From Streptomyces roseolus (GTDB lineage: Bacteria > Actinomycetota > Actinomycetes > Streptomycetales > Streptomycetaceae), in NCBI RefSeq assembly GCF_014649855.1, contig NZ_BMTV01000026.1:62001-126000 (forward strand): a stretch of DNA of 64,000 bases, read 5' to 3'. This document shows positions 8,858 through 16,583 of the stretch, one piece after another. The stretch's first letter is position 1. The number at the start of each line of letters is the position of its first letter. Under the pieces are notes generated by a model, which saw only the letters and a list, made by a program, of their open reading frames with translations, did not search any database and was not told the DNA's origin. The position numbers and the translations under genes are program-made.

Positions 8858-10000
8858 ATGATGGCTGGACGCAAGAAGCGACTCGCCTCCCTCACGGCGG
8901 TGCTCGCGACCCTGCTCGCCGGAATCGGCCTGACCCTGCTCGGCCAGGGCAGCGCGCAGGCCCACGGCGTCACGATGACGCCCGGATCGCGTACGTACCT
9001 CTGCTGGCTGGACGCCAAGACCAGCACCGGCAGCCTCGACCCCACCAACCCCGCGTGCAAGGCGGCGCTCGCCGAGAGCGGACCGAACTCGCTGTACAAC
9101 TGGTTCGCCGTCCTCGACTCCCAGGCGGGCGGACGCGGCGCCGGTTACGTCCCGGACGGCACGCTGTGCAGCGCCGGCGACCGCTCGCCGTACGACTTCA
9201 GCGGCTACAACGCGGCGCGCGCCGACTGGCCCCGCACGCACCTGACCTCGGGGCGGACGATCCAGGTCAAGCACAGCAACTGGGCCGCCCACCCGGGCTC
9301 CTTCCGGGTGTACCTCTCCAAGCCGGGCTACTCCCCCACGACCGAACTCGGCTGGGACGACCTGGAGTTGATCCAGACCGTCACCGACCCGCCGCAGACG
9401 GGCTCCCCCGGAACGGACGGCGGACACTACTACTGGGACCTGGCGCTGCCCTCCGGACGCTCGGGTGACGCGGTGCTCTTCATCCAGTGGGTCCGCTCGG
9501 ACAGCCAGGAGAACTTCTTCTCCTGCTCCGACGTCGTCTTCGACGGCGGCAACGGCGAGGTGACCGGCATCCGCGGCTCGGGCGGCACCCCGACCCCTAC
9601 TCCCACGCCCACCCCTACCCCCACGCCCACGCCCACGCCCACGCCCACGCCCACGGAGCCGACCCCGACGCCGACTCCGACCGATCCGCACACCGGCTGC
9701 ATGGCCGTGTACACCGTGGTGAACGCCTGGTCCGGCGGCTTCCAGGGTTCCGTCGAGGTGATGAACCACGCCACGACGGCGCGCGACGGCTGGGCGGTGC
9801 GCTGGACGCCGGGCGCCGGCACCCGGATCAGCAGTCTGTGGAACGGCGCCCTGACGACCGGGACGGACGGCACGGTCACCGTGGGGAACGTCGCACACAA
9901 CCGGACCGTCCCGCCGGACGGCAGCGTCACCTTCGGCTTCACCGCGACCTCGACGGGCAACAACCACCCGGTCGGATCCCTCGTCTGCGTGACGCCGTGA
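8858..10000 (+). CDS. Cellulose-active AA10 lytic polysaccharide monooxygenase with CBM2
   Basis: Secreted copper enzyme that oxidatively cleaves cellulose chains. 380 residues. The signal peptide ends AQA before His36, whose amino group and side chain form the copper brace; the second ligand is His145 (NWAAHPGSF). The catalytic domain (36-231) is very close to S. coelicolor CelS2/ScLPMO10C as I remember it, for example YLCWLDAKT, SAGDRSPYDFS and DSQENFFSCSDVVFDGG, so C1-oxidising cellulose activity is expected. A Thr-Pro linker of about 33 residues joins a C-terminal CBM2. AGGAG lies just upstream of the paired ATGs 8858/8861. Works with the GH12 enzyme upstream. Confidence 0.96.
   Translation: MMAGRKKRLASLTAVLATLLAGIGLTLLGQGSAQAHGVTMTPGSRTYLCWLDAKTSTGSLDPTNPACKAALAESGPNSLYNWFAVLDSQAGGRGAGYVPDGTLCSAGDRSPYDFSGYNAARADWPRTHLTSGRTIQVKHSNWAAHPGSFRVYLSKPGYSPTTELGWDDLELIQTVTDPPQTGSPGTDGGHYYWDLALPSGRSGDAVLFIQWVRSDSQENFFSCSDVVFDGGNGEVTGIRGSGGTPTPTPTPTPTPTPTPTPTPTPTEPTPTPTPTDPHTGCMAVYTVVNAWSGGFQGSVEVMNHATTARDGWAVRWTPGAGTRISSLWNGALTTGTDGTVTVGNVAHNRTVPPDGSVTFGFTATSTGNNHPVGSLVCVTP
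9620..9655 (+). repeat. Hexanucleotide tandem repeat in the LPMO linker
   Basis: Six perfect copies of CCCACG encode Thr-Pro repeats. Copy changes would lengthen or shorten the linker in frame. Imperfect copies continue on both sides. Confidence 0.85.
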
Positions 10001-10031
10001 CGGTCGCCGCCCGTCCCTTCTGAGGAAGGTG

Positions 10032-10078
10032 GAGAGGGGCTGCCCCGCCGCGCGTCTCGCCGCGGGGCAGCCCCTCTC
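10032..10078. terminator. Terminator after the LPMO gene
   Basis: Perfect 17-bp stem (10032-10048 with 10062-10078) and a 13-base loop between the convergent stops at 10000 and 10117. Three tandem GGACTTCC units follow it at about 10088-10111, with no clear role. Confidence 0.85.
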
Positions 10079-10116
10079 TCCTGTGCCGGACTTCCGGACT
10101 TCCGGACTTCCGGTCG

Positions 10117-11424
10117 TCAGGCGGAGGGATCGCCGTATCCGCCGTGCGGCCGGTCCCCGTCTCCCTCCAGAAGGGCGCAGACGAACCGCTCCTCCGTCGC
10201 GCGCAGCCGGGCGAGCAGCGCCGGGTCGAGCGTGACCTGGCTGGTGACGGAGACGGTGACGGCGCGGCGGCCGTCACGGGTGGCGGCGGCGAACTGGGTG
10301 TAGCCGGGGGTGTTCCCCGTGTGGCCGAAGACGGTGCCGCAGCGGGTCTCGTACCGGAAGAGGGCGAGTCCGGCGGCGTTCTCGCCGGGACCGGCGGGCT
10401 GGGACTCCCCGGGCACGAACCGGTGCTGGGCGTGCCGGGTGGGCGGCGACAGCAGGGCGGGCCCGGCGTAGCCGCCGATGAAGGTGTTCAGGTCGGCGGG
10501 GGTGGAGACGATGCCGCCCGAGGCCCAGGCGCCGGAGGCGCTGATCGCCTCGCTGACGTCCTCGGGCGGTTCGCCGGGGGTCGTGTCATAGCCGTGGAGG
10601 AAGGGGCGGGGCAGCCGGAACCCGGCGGGGAGGCTGGTGTCGCGGAGGTCGAGCGGGCGGTACACCAGCTCCCGCAGCAGGTCCTCGTAGCGCCGTCCGG
10701 TGGTCTGTTCGGCCATCAGGGCGACGGCGATGTTGTCCGAGTTGGAGTAGGCGTACCGGCTGCCGGGCGGGAAGGCGAGGTCCTCGCCCGCGACGAACTC
10801 CAGCAGGCGCCGGGAGTCGAAGCGGTGGCGCGGATCGGCGCGGACGATCTCCTGGAACCGTGGGCTGCGGCTGAAGTCGGGCAGGCCGCTGGTGTGCTGG
10901 AGGAGCTGGCGCAGGGTGACGGCGTGCCAGTCCTTCGGAAGGTGCGGCAGCCGCTTTCCCAGGGTGTCGTCGAGGGCGAGGGCGCCACGGTCCACCAGGG
11001 CGAGGGAGACGGCCCCGCTGAACGCCTTGGCGGCACTCGCGATCCGCATGTGGTCGTCCGCGCGGGGCGGCCGGGAGCCGCCCGTCCCGGACTTCGTGCC
11101 GGTCCCGGTTTTCGTGCCGCCGCCGAGCTCGGCGGTTCCGGCGCGGTAGACGCGGCGTTCGCCGTCGCGGGTGAGGACGGCGATCGCGCCGGGCGGCCCG
11201 CCGGGGGCGGCGACGAGCTCGGCGAGGGCGCGGCGCAGCTCCCGCTCCTCGGGGCCGCCGTGTCCGCCTCCGTCGCCGTTCGTCCCGGAGGGGGGTCGCT
11301 CGCCGGCCGTCGCGTACGGGAGGGCGGGCCCGGTCAGCGCGGCGGCGAGGAGCAGCACGGCGACGGCCGACCGTCTCGGGCGGTGGGGGCGGTGCGGGCG
11401 GCGGGCGGGGGCGGAACGGGGCAT
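10117..11424 (-). CDS. Secreted class C beta-lactamase-related serine hydrolase
   Basis: Penicillin-binding-type serine hydrolase (beta-lactamase/D-alanyl-D-alanine carboxypeptidase superfamily), 435 residues. Arg/His-rich start followed by a hydrophobic segment (VAVLLLAAALTG) that looks like a signal peptide. The nucleophile motif is SAAK (SxxK), the second motif YSN lies in AYSNSDNIA, and the third, HTG, in VFGHTGNTPGY. AGGAGG stands upstream of ATG 11424. The domain is interrupted near residue 100 by a Gly/Thr/Lys low-complexity stretch (GTKTGTGTKSGTGG). It could be a peptidase, esterase or carboxypeptidase; the sequence does not decide. Confidence 0.92.
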   Translation of the reverse strand: MPRSAPARRPHRPHRPRRSAVAVLLLAAALTGPALPYATAGERPPSGTNGDGGGHGGPEERELRRALAELVAAPGGPPGAIAVLTRDGERRVYRAGTAELGGGTKTGTGTKSGTGGSRPPRADDHMRIASAAKAFSGAVSLALVDRGALALDDTLGKRLPHLPKDWHAVTLRQLLQHTSGLPDFSRSPRFQEIVRADPRHRFDSRRLLEFVAGEDLAFPPGSRYAYSNSDNIAVALMAEQTTGRRYEDLLRELVYRPLDLRDTSLPAGFRLPRPFLHGYDTTPGEPPEDVSEAISASGAWASGGIVSTPADLNTFIGGYAGPALLSPPTRHAQHRFVPGESQPAGPGENAAGLALFRYETRCGTVFGHTGNTPGYTQFAAATRDGRRAVTVSVTSQVTLDPALLARLRATEERFVCALLEGDGDRPHGGYGDPSA

Positions 11425-11597
11425 GCGTGACCTCCTGGACGGGCCGGCGGCCGGGCGCGGCGTACCGGCCCGTCCAGCTTCGGCACACGGCTCCGGGACC
11501 GTCGGCCGGGGCTGCGCCACCCGGCCGTGCGGAACCCCCCGGCAGGAGGCTCCGGCACGTCGTGGGCCTGGGCCGATCGGGGGACGAGCCGGCCGCC

Positions 11598-12116
11598 TCA
11601 GGGGAAGTACAGGGCGGCCTTCTCCAGCACGTGCCGCGTGAAGAGACCTCCCCACTGCACCTGCCCCCGGTACATCGTCGTCCGGGCCCCACCGGGCGTG
11701 GTCTCGACCGTCAGGGGCCGGCCGATCAGCGTCGTGCCGAGGATCCGGGCGTCCTCCGCCGCCCACCGCGCCGCCTCCGGCCGGACGCGCGTGCTCACCA
11801 GGGCGGGCAGCACCATGGCCGCGTTGCGCGCGCCGGGCACGCCGCTCCGCAGGCCCTTCGCGTAGCCCATGGCCCAGCCGGTGAACTCCGCCAGGTCGGC
11901 CGCGTCGACCTCGGGCACGGCGGCGGCGAAGACGAACACCTCGGCCTTGGTCCCGAACCACCGCGCCTTCCGGTCGGCCCGGGAGCCGGCCACCACCCGG
12001 CGGCCGTTCCACTCCGGCGTGGTCACCGTGCAGCCGTCTCCGGCCAGCCGCTCCCGGAGGGCGGTGAGGTACGTGGCCGCCGCTTCGGCGGTCGGCTCGG
12101 ACGCATACGGATTCAT
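11598..12116 (-). CDS. Conserved hypothetical protein
   Basis: A 172-residue soluble protein with no domain I can name; similar small proteins occur in Streptomyces, sometimes labelled levansucrase without support. Visible features: a conserved-looking core RKARWFGTKAEVFVFAAAV and FTGWAMGYAKGLRSGVPGARNAAMVLPALVS split by short linkers. I use ATG 12116 because GGAGG lies 8 bases upstream; an in-frame ATG at 12131 precedes the site. The gene stands alone between the serine hydrolase and a DLH-like gene, all on the minus strand but with gaps of 90-170 bases. Confidence 0.8.
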   Translation of the reverse strand: MNPYASEPTAEAAATYLTALRERLAGDGCTVTTPEWNGRRVVAGSRADRKARWFGTKAEVFVFAAAVPEVDAADLAEFTGWAMGYAKGLRSGVPGARNAAMVLPALVSTRVRPEAARWAAEDARILGTTLIGRPLTVETTPGGARTTMYRGQVQWGGLFTRHVLEKAALYFP

Positions 12117-12206
12117 GAGGGGATCCTCCAACAGCCTTGGTACGCAAGGGAAGTGGAGGGAGACGCCGCTACCGTCCCCTCGGCCGCTCCGGATGAAGCA
12201 CGCGGA

Positions 12207-12932
12207 TCAGTCCGCGACGGGCAGGCACTCGTCGAGCAGGGCGACGATGTCACGCCAGGCCCGCTCAGCGTGCCGCGGGTGGTGGCCGACGCCGGGAGGC
12301 GCGGCGTGGTCGACCGGCGGGTGGTGGAAGGCGTGCAGGGCTCCTCCGTAGACCACGAGGCGCCAGTCGACGCCCGCGGCCTGCATCTCGGCCGTGAACG
12401 CCTCCCGTTGCGCGGGCGGCATGATCGGGTCCTCCGACCCGACCCCGGCCCATACCGGGCAGCGTATGCGTGCCGCCTCACCCGGCCGGCCCGTGATCAG
12501 TCCGTTGACCGTCGCGATCGCGCGCAGGTCGACACCGTCGCGACCGAGTTCCAGTGCGACGGCGCCCCCGGTGCCGTAGCCGATGGCGGCGGTCCGGTCG
12601 GGGTCGGCCCGCGGTTCGGCACGCAGCACGTCGAGCGCGGCGTGACCGATTCCCCGCACGCGGTCGGGATCCGCGAGCAGCGGCAGGCAACGGGCCAGCA
12701 TTTCCTCCGGGTCCTCCAGATAGCGTCCGCCGTGGAGGTCGAAGGCCAGCGCCACGTACCCCAGCTCGGCCAGGGCCTCGGCCCGCCGGCGCTCGACGTC
12801 GCTGAGCCCCACCCCCTCGGGTCCGATCAGGACCGCGGGCCGGCGCCCGGTACCGGCGGGGAGCGCGAGGTGTCCGATCATCGTCAGGCCGTCGGCCGGG
12901 TACGCGACCGTACGGGTGGTGACCGTCGTCAT
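12207..12932 (-). CDS. Dienelactone hydrolase-like protein lacking the nucleophile
   Basis: Alpha/beta hydrolase of the dienelactone hydrolase family, 241 residues. The acid Asp lies in GSEDPIMPP and the His in YGGALHAFHHP. The nucleophile elbow, normally GYCxGG or GxSxG, reads GYGTGG at residues 118-123, so Gly120 replaces the catalytic Cys or Ser. The codon (GGC) is clear and the rest of the fold is intact, so this is not random decay. It may be a non-hydrolytic binding protein or use another residue. Start at ATG 12932 follows no strong ribosome site. Confidence 0.88.
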   Translation of the reverse strand: MTTVTTRTVAYPADGLTMIGHLALPAGTGRRPAVLIGPEGVGLSDVERRRAEALAELGYVALAFDLHGGRYLEDPEEMLARCLPLLADPDRVRGIGHAALDVLRAEPRADPDRTAAIGYGTGGAVALELGRDGVDLRAIATVNGLITGRPGEAARIRCPVWAGVGSEDPIMPPAQREAFTAEMQAAGVDWRLVVYGGALHAFHHPPVDHAAPPGVGHHPRHAERAWRDIVALLDECLPVAD

Positions 12933-13147
12933 GTGACCGAACGGTAATGACCGTGGCGCCCGCCCGGGGCGGTGTTCACCGAGGGCAGACGGCGGCGCGG
13001 CGCCCCGTCCGGTCCGCGCCACCGCCCGCCGCTCGACCCGGAATCGCCCCGCCGGCTCCGCGCGTCCGCCGTCGTACGGGCCGGCCTGCCGCCCGTCGGG
13101 CGGCGCGGGAGCGGCCCGCGGCGGGTCAGGAGTGGGAGAGTGGTCGT

Positions 13148-13882
13148 ATGTGCGGCCGATACGCTTCCACCCGCAGCCCCCAGGAGCTGACGCGGCTCTT
13201 CCAGGTGACCGACCGGCAGCCGGAGGAGGTGCTGGAGCCCAGCTGGAACGTGGCGCCCACCGACCGGGTGTACGCCGTCCTGGAGCGGGCCGGCCAGGAC
13301 GGCGGCGGGGAGGTGCGCCGCGAGCTGCGGACCCCGCGCTGGGGGCTGGTGCCGTCGTGGTCGAAGGACCCCGGGTCGGGGGCCCGCATGATCAACGCCC
13401 GGGTCGAGACCGTGCACGAGAAGCCCGCCTACCGCCGCGCCTTCGCCAAGCGGCGCTGCCTGCTGCCCGCCGACGGCTTCTACGAATGGGAGCCGGTGAA
13501 GGACGAGGCGACGGGCAGAACCCGCAAGCAGCCCTACTTCATCCACCCCGCCGACGGCGGTCCGATGGCGATGGCGGGCCTGTACGAGTACTGGCGCGAC
13601 CCCGACGTCGGCGCCGACGACGACCCGGCCGCCTGGCTGATCACGTGCACGATCATCACCACCGAGGCCACGGACGCCGCCGGCCGCGTCCACCCCCGCA
13701 TGCCGCTCGCCCTCTCCCCCGACCGCTACGACGCCTGGCTCGACCCCCACCACCAGGACACCGGCGACCTGCGTGCGCTGCTCACCCGGCCCGCCGACGG
13801 ACACCTCGCCGTCCGCGCGGTCTCGCTCGCCGTGAACAACGTCCGCAACAACGGCCCCCACCTGCTGGACGCCCCGGACTGA
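13148..13882 (+). CDS. SRAP-domain DNA-protein crosslink protein (YedK/HMCES family)
   Basis: Forms a covalent thiazolidine bond with abasic sites in single-stranded DNA, shielding them during replication or the SOS response. 244 residues. After removal of Met, Cys2 (MCGRYAS) is the crosslinking residue; Asn in SWNVAPTD, the Glu in DGFYEWE and the His in HPRMPL complete the active site. ATG 13148 is fixed by the need for Cys at position 2. The 215 bases upstream are non-coding. Single gene. Confidence 0.95.
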   Translation: MCGRYASTRSPQELTRLFQVTDRQPEEVLEPSWNVAPTDRVYAVLERAGQDGGGEVRRELRTPRWGLVPSWSKDPGSGARMINARVETVHEKPAYRRAFAKRRCLLPADGFYEWEPVKDEATGRTRKQPYFIHPADGGPMAMAGLYEYWRDPDVGADDDPAAWLITCTIITTEATDAAGRVHPRMPLALSPDRYDAWLDPHHQDTGDLRALLTRPADGHLAVRAVSLAVNNVRNNGPHLLDAPD

Positions 13883-14009
13883 CCCCGGGCCGGCCGGACG
13901 CCGGATCACGAACTCCTCGCCGCCGTAGCGCACTTCGACCGCGGTCCGGTCGTCTCCCGGTTCCTGGGTGAACTTCCGGGCCGGCGGCAGGGCACTCGGC
14001 CGAACGGGC

Positions 14010-14696
14010 CTACGCCTCGTCCGTGCCGGTGGTGCGGGCGCCGCCGAAGAGCCGGGAGGACTTGTCCTCCTGGGCCAGTCGCCGCAGCGCGAGCAGGGCC
14101 GGTTCCAGGAGGACGGTGACGAGTACGGCCCTCTCCGCCTGGGCCAGGGGGTCGCCCTTTCCGTCCAGCTGCCGCAGGTCCAGCTCGGCCATGTCGTCCG
14201 CGAGGCGGGCGTACGGCAGGAGGCTGCGCCAGTCGATGCCCGCGCCGAGGTGGTCGAGGGCGGCGAGGACCTCGGCGACGGTGCGCGTCGCGGGGTTGCC
14301 CGGGGACACGTCCCAGCCCATCTCGCCGATCAGGCTGTGCGCCTCGGCGAGTCCTTCCGGAGCGGAGCCGGAGGCCTCCGGGGCCGGGTCCGGGTCCGGC
14401 GACGGCTCATGGTCCGTGCCCTTCGCCGGGCGGACGCCCAGCACGATGCCGAGGACCTGGTGCAGGTCCTCCTGTCCGGCGGTGATCGCGTCGAGGATCT
14501 CCTTCGTCGCGCCGGCCGAGAGCCCGCGCGTCCCGACGAGGGTGCGGATCAGCCGGAGGCGGCGGACGTGGTCCTCGCCGTAGTCGGCCTGGTTGGCGGC
14601 GGTGGCCCGGCCCGGGGGGAGCATGCCCTCGCGCAAGTAGTACTTGATCAGCGGCACTTGGACGCCGGTGCGTCGGCTCAGCTCGGAGACCTTCAT
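14010..14696 (-). CDS. MerR family transcriptional regulator
   Basis: DNA-binding regulator, 228 residues. Winged helix at the start (MKVSELSRRTGVQVPLIKYY, then REGMLPPGR) typical of MerR, followed by a dimerisation helix. The C-terminal ~150 residues contain an Asp/Pro-rich linker (PSPDPDPAPE) and a helical domain with no metal-binding Cys, so it probably senses an organic ligand. Divergent from the DoxX gene; the 9-bp inverted repeat at 14720-14742 lies between them and likely serves both. ATG 14696 has AGGGGAA upstream. Confidence 0.92.
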   Translation of the reverse strand: MKVSELSRRTGVQVPLIKYYLREGMLPPGRATAANQADYGEDHVRRLRLIRTLVGTRGLSAGATKEILDAITAGQEDLHQVLGIVLGVRPAKGTDHEPSPDPDPAPEASGSAPEGLAEAHSLIGEMGWDVSPGNPATRTVAEVLAALDHLGAGIDWRSLLPYARLADDMAELDLRQLDGKGDPLAQAERAVLVTVLLEPALLALRRLAQEDKSSRLFGGARTTGTDEA

Positions 14697-14719
14697 CGTT
14701 CTTCCCCTCGATAACGGAT

Positions 14720-14742
14720 AATGGATAACGCTATTATCCATT
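14720..14742. promoter_or_regulatory. Operator-like inverted repeat between merR and doxX
   Basis: AATGGATAA, five bases, TTATCCATT: perfect 9-bp arms in an AT-rich island. A further GATAACGGATAA run lies next to it toward the MerR gene. It is the natural candidate site for the MerR protein and covers the promoter region of both genes. Confidence 0.75.
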
Positions 14743-14837
14743 CTGAAGCGGTCACCATGTCACGGCCCGTCGCGGCCCCGCACGCCCGTACTCCCGAGCT
14801 CCGCCCGAACGCCCTCCACCGGAAGGACACCCCTCCC

Positions 14838-15344
14838 ATGTTCGGCACCCTCATGCTCCTCGCCGTCCCCGCCCTGCTGTTCCGGCTGCTCGGTGCGCTG
14901 GGCGTCGGACGGTTCGCCACCTGGCGGGTCTCCGCGCTGCACGGCCTCGCGGTGATGCTGGTCTTCACGGCGAGCGCGCACTTCGTCCCCTCGGGCCTCG
15001 GCCCGATGCCCGGCCATCAGGACCTGGTGGCGATGGTCCCGTCGTTCGTGCCGTTCCCCCGCTTCACGGTCTACGCGACCGGCGTCCTGGAGCTCGCCGG
15101 CGCCGCGGGGCTGGTCCGGGAGGCGACCCGCCCGGCCGCCGGGCTCGGCCTGGCCGTGCTCTTCGTCCTGATGCTCCCGGCCAACGTCCACGCGGCCGTG
15201 TCCGGCATCGGCCTCAACGGCGAACCGGCGACGCCGCTCTGGTTCAGGATCCCGGAGCAGGTCCTGTTCATCGCCCTGGCGCTCTGGGCGGCGCACGTCC
15301 CCCACGGCGCGCGCCGGGTGGGCGTCACGGCAGGGAGCGAGTGA
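14838..15344 (+). CDS. DoxX family membrane protein
   Basis: Small integral membrane protein, 168 residues, four hydrophobic helices. The family is linked to thiol/oxidative stress membrane complexes in actinobacteria. Helix residues such as HFVPSGLG and VLELAGAAGLV are typical. I start at ATG 14838, which has GAAGGA ten bases upstream; an earlier in-frame ATG at 14721 falls inside the operator and would add a non-membrane tail. The MerR regulator next door probably controls it. Its stop overlaps the convergent GNAT gene by 20 bases. Confidence 0.88.
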   Translation: MFGTLMLLAVPALLFRLLGALGVGRFATWRVSALHGLAVMLVFTASAHFVPSGLGPMPGHQDLVAMVPSFVPFPRFTVYATGVLELAGAAGLVREATRPAAGLGLAVLFVLMLPANVHAAVSGIGLNGEPATPLWFRIPEQVLFIALALWAAHVPHGARRVGVTAGSE

Positions 15345-15831
15345 GCCACACGACCTCGCCCGCGTCCTCTTCCCGGGAGACGTGGTCCCGCTCGAAGCCG
15401 AGCTTCTCCAGGACGCGGAGGGACGGCCCGTTCCACGAGCCGACGGTCGACCAGAGCCGCTTCCGTCCGGTGGCGGCCGCCGCGTCGAGCACGGCGCGGG
15501 CCGCCTCCGTGGCGTAACCCCTGCCGTGCGCGTGCCGGAAGAGCTCGTACGCGATCTCCGGCTCGTCCACGGAGGCCCGGCCGACGATCAGTCCGCAGTA
15601 GCCGATGGCGTCCCCCTCCGCGCGCCGCCGGATCGGCAGCAGGGCGAACCCCGTGGTCTCCGTCTCGGCGAGCAGCTTCACGATCCCGGCCCGGGCGCGC
15701 TCGACGGTGAACGTCCCCCGGTCGCGTTCGTCGAGGAGGGCACGGAACCAGTCGGCGTCCGACTCGGCCCACGGACGCAGGATCAGCCGCTCGGTCTCCA
15801 GGTGGGACGCCATCGTCTCGTAAGAACCCAT
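15325..15831 (-). CDS. GNAT family N-acetyltransferase (RimJ/RimL type)
   Basis: Acetyl-CoA-dependent N-acetyltransferase, 168 residues. Opens with LETERLILRPWAESDADWF as in ribosomal-protein alanine acetyltransferase relatives; acetyl-CoA pyrophosphate loop is HAHGRGYATEA; ends with VLEKLGFER. Start at ATG 15831; an ATG at 15813 is also possible. Substrate unknown. Single gene whose end overlaps the DoxX gene end. Confidence 0.9.
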   Translation of the reverse strand: MGSYETMASHLETERLILRPWAESDADWFRALLDERDRGTFTVERARAGIVKLLAETETTGFALLPIRRRAEGDAIGYCGLIVGRASVDEPEIAYELFRHAHGRGYATEAARAVLDAAAATGRKRLWSTVGSWNGPSLRVLEKLGFERDHVSREEDAGEVVWLTRSLP

Positions 15832-16053
15832 GCCCCCACTCTGCCCCACTCCCCCACCCGCCGGCCCGGCGCCGTCTCCCTGTCCGGTGTCGCCGCGGGC
15901 GGTCCCGGTGCGAGGTTCCGGGCCGTGACCGCACCCGAGCCGACCGAGCCGGACCACCTCCGCGGGAGGGAACGCCTCGCACGGACCTCGTCGGCCGGAA
16001 CCGGATCCTCGGCCCGCCCCGCGCGTGACGCGTGCCCCGCCGCCCGTCCGGCT

Positions 16054-16365
16054 TCACGCGGAGCGGCGCGCCGCCGATGCCGCCGCCATGCCGGCACCCT
16101 CGCCCGCTCCCGCGGCATATTCGCGGCGGGCGGCCTGGAGGAGGCCGGCCCAGTCCCGTACCGTGGGGCGGCGCTTCAGGAGGGCGCGGCGCTCCCGCTC
16201 CGTCATGCCGCCCCAGACGCCGTGTTCGATCCGCCGGTCCAGCGCGTACGCCAGGCATTCGGAGCGTACGGGACAGCCCACGCACAGCTCCTTGGCCTGG
16301 TTCTGGGCCGCCCCCTCGACGAACAGGTCCTCGGCGTCCGCCTCCCGGCACCGTCCCGACGCCAT
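16054..16365 (-). CDS. WhiB-family iron-sulfur regulator
   Basis: Actinobacterial Wbl protein, 103 residues, which holds a [4Fe-4S] cluster and usually works by contacting the main sigma factor. Four cluster Cys are visible: one in SGRCREADAEDLF, a second in KELCVGCP (first of CxxC), a third in the same motif and a fourth in SECLAYALD. The GVWGG turn follows (GVWGGMTERERR). Then a basic helix and an Ala/Gly tail. GGAAGG lies 8 bases upstream of ATG 16365. It is not WhiB, WhiD or WblA by recognisable sequence, so I give no symbol. Confidence 0.93.
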   Translation of the reverse strand: MASGRCREADAEDLFVEGAAQNQAKELCVGCPVRSECLAYALDRRIEHGVWGGMTERERRALLKRRPTVRDWAGLLQAARREYAAGAGEGAGMAAASAARRSA

Positions 16366-16583
16366 CCAACTACCTTCCACGCACTCCCCCTTGACCCGCG
16401 GGCTGTCGATCTCCCCGGACCGGTCCCCTTCGGTCGGCCCTCGTTGATCACGCACGCTACGTAGGCATGTGCTGCGGGTCTACACCTCGCCCCGTCCTTC
16501 GCTCCAACGGGTGACGACCGCACACGGTTCCGGCCACTCTCCGTGGTCTCCCCGGCCTTCGTGGCCGGATCCGTGGCCAAAGC

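Noticed and set aside
9580..9680. Short repeats as possible CRISPR
   Set aside because: Six-base units coding for Thr-Pro in frame; no spacers.
10088..10111. Three GGACTTCC repeats after the LPMO terminator
   Set aside because: Too short and without context to assign a role; kept only as a remark.
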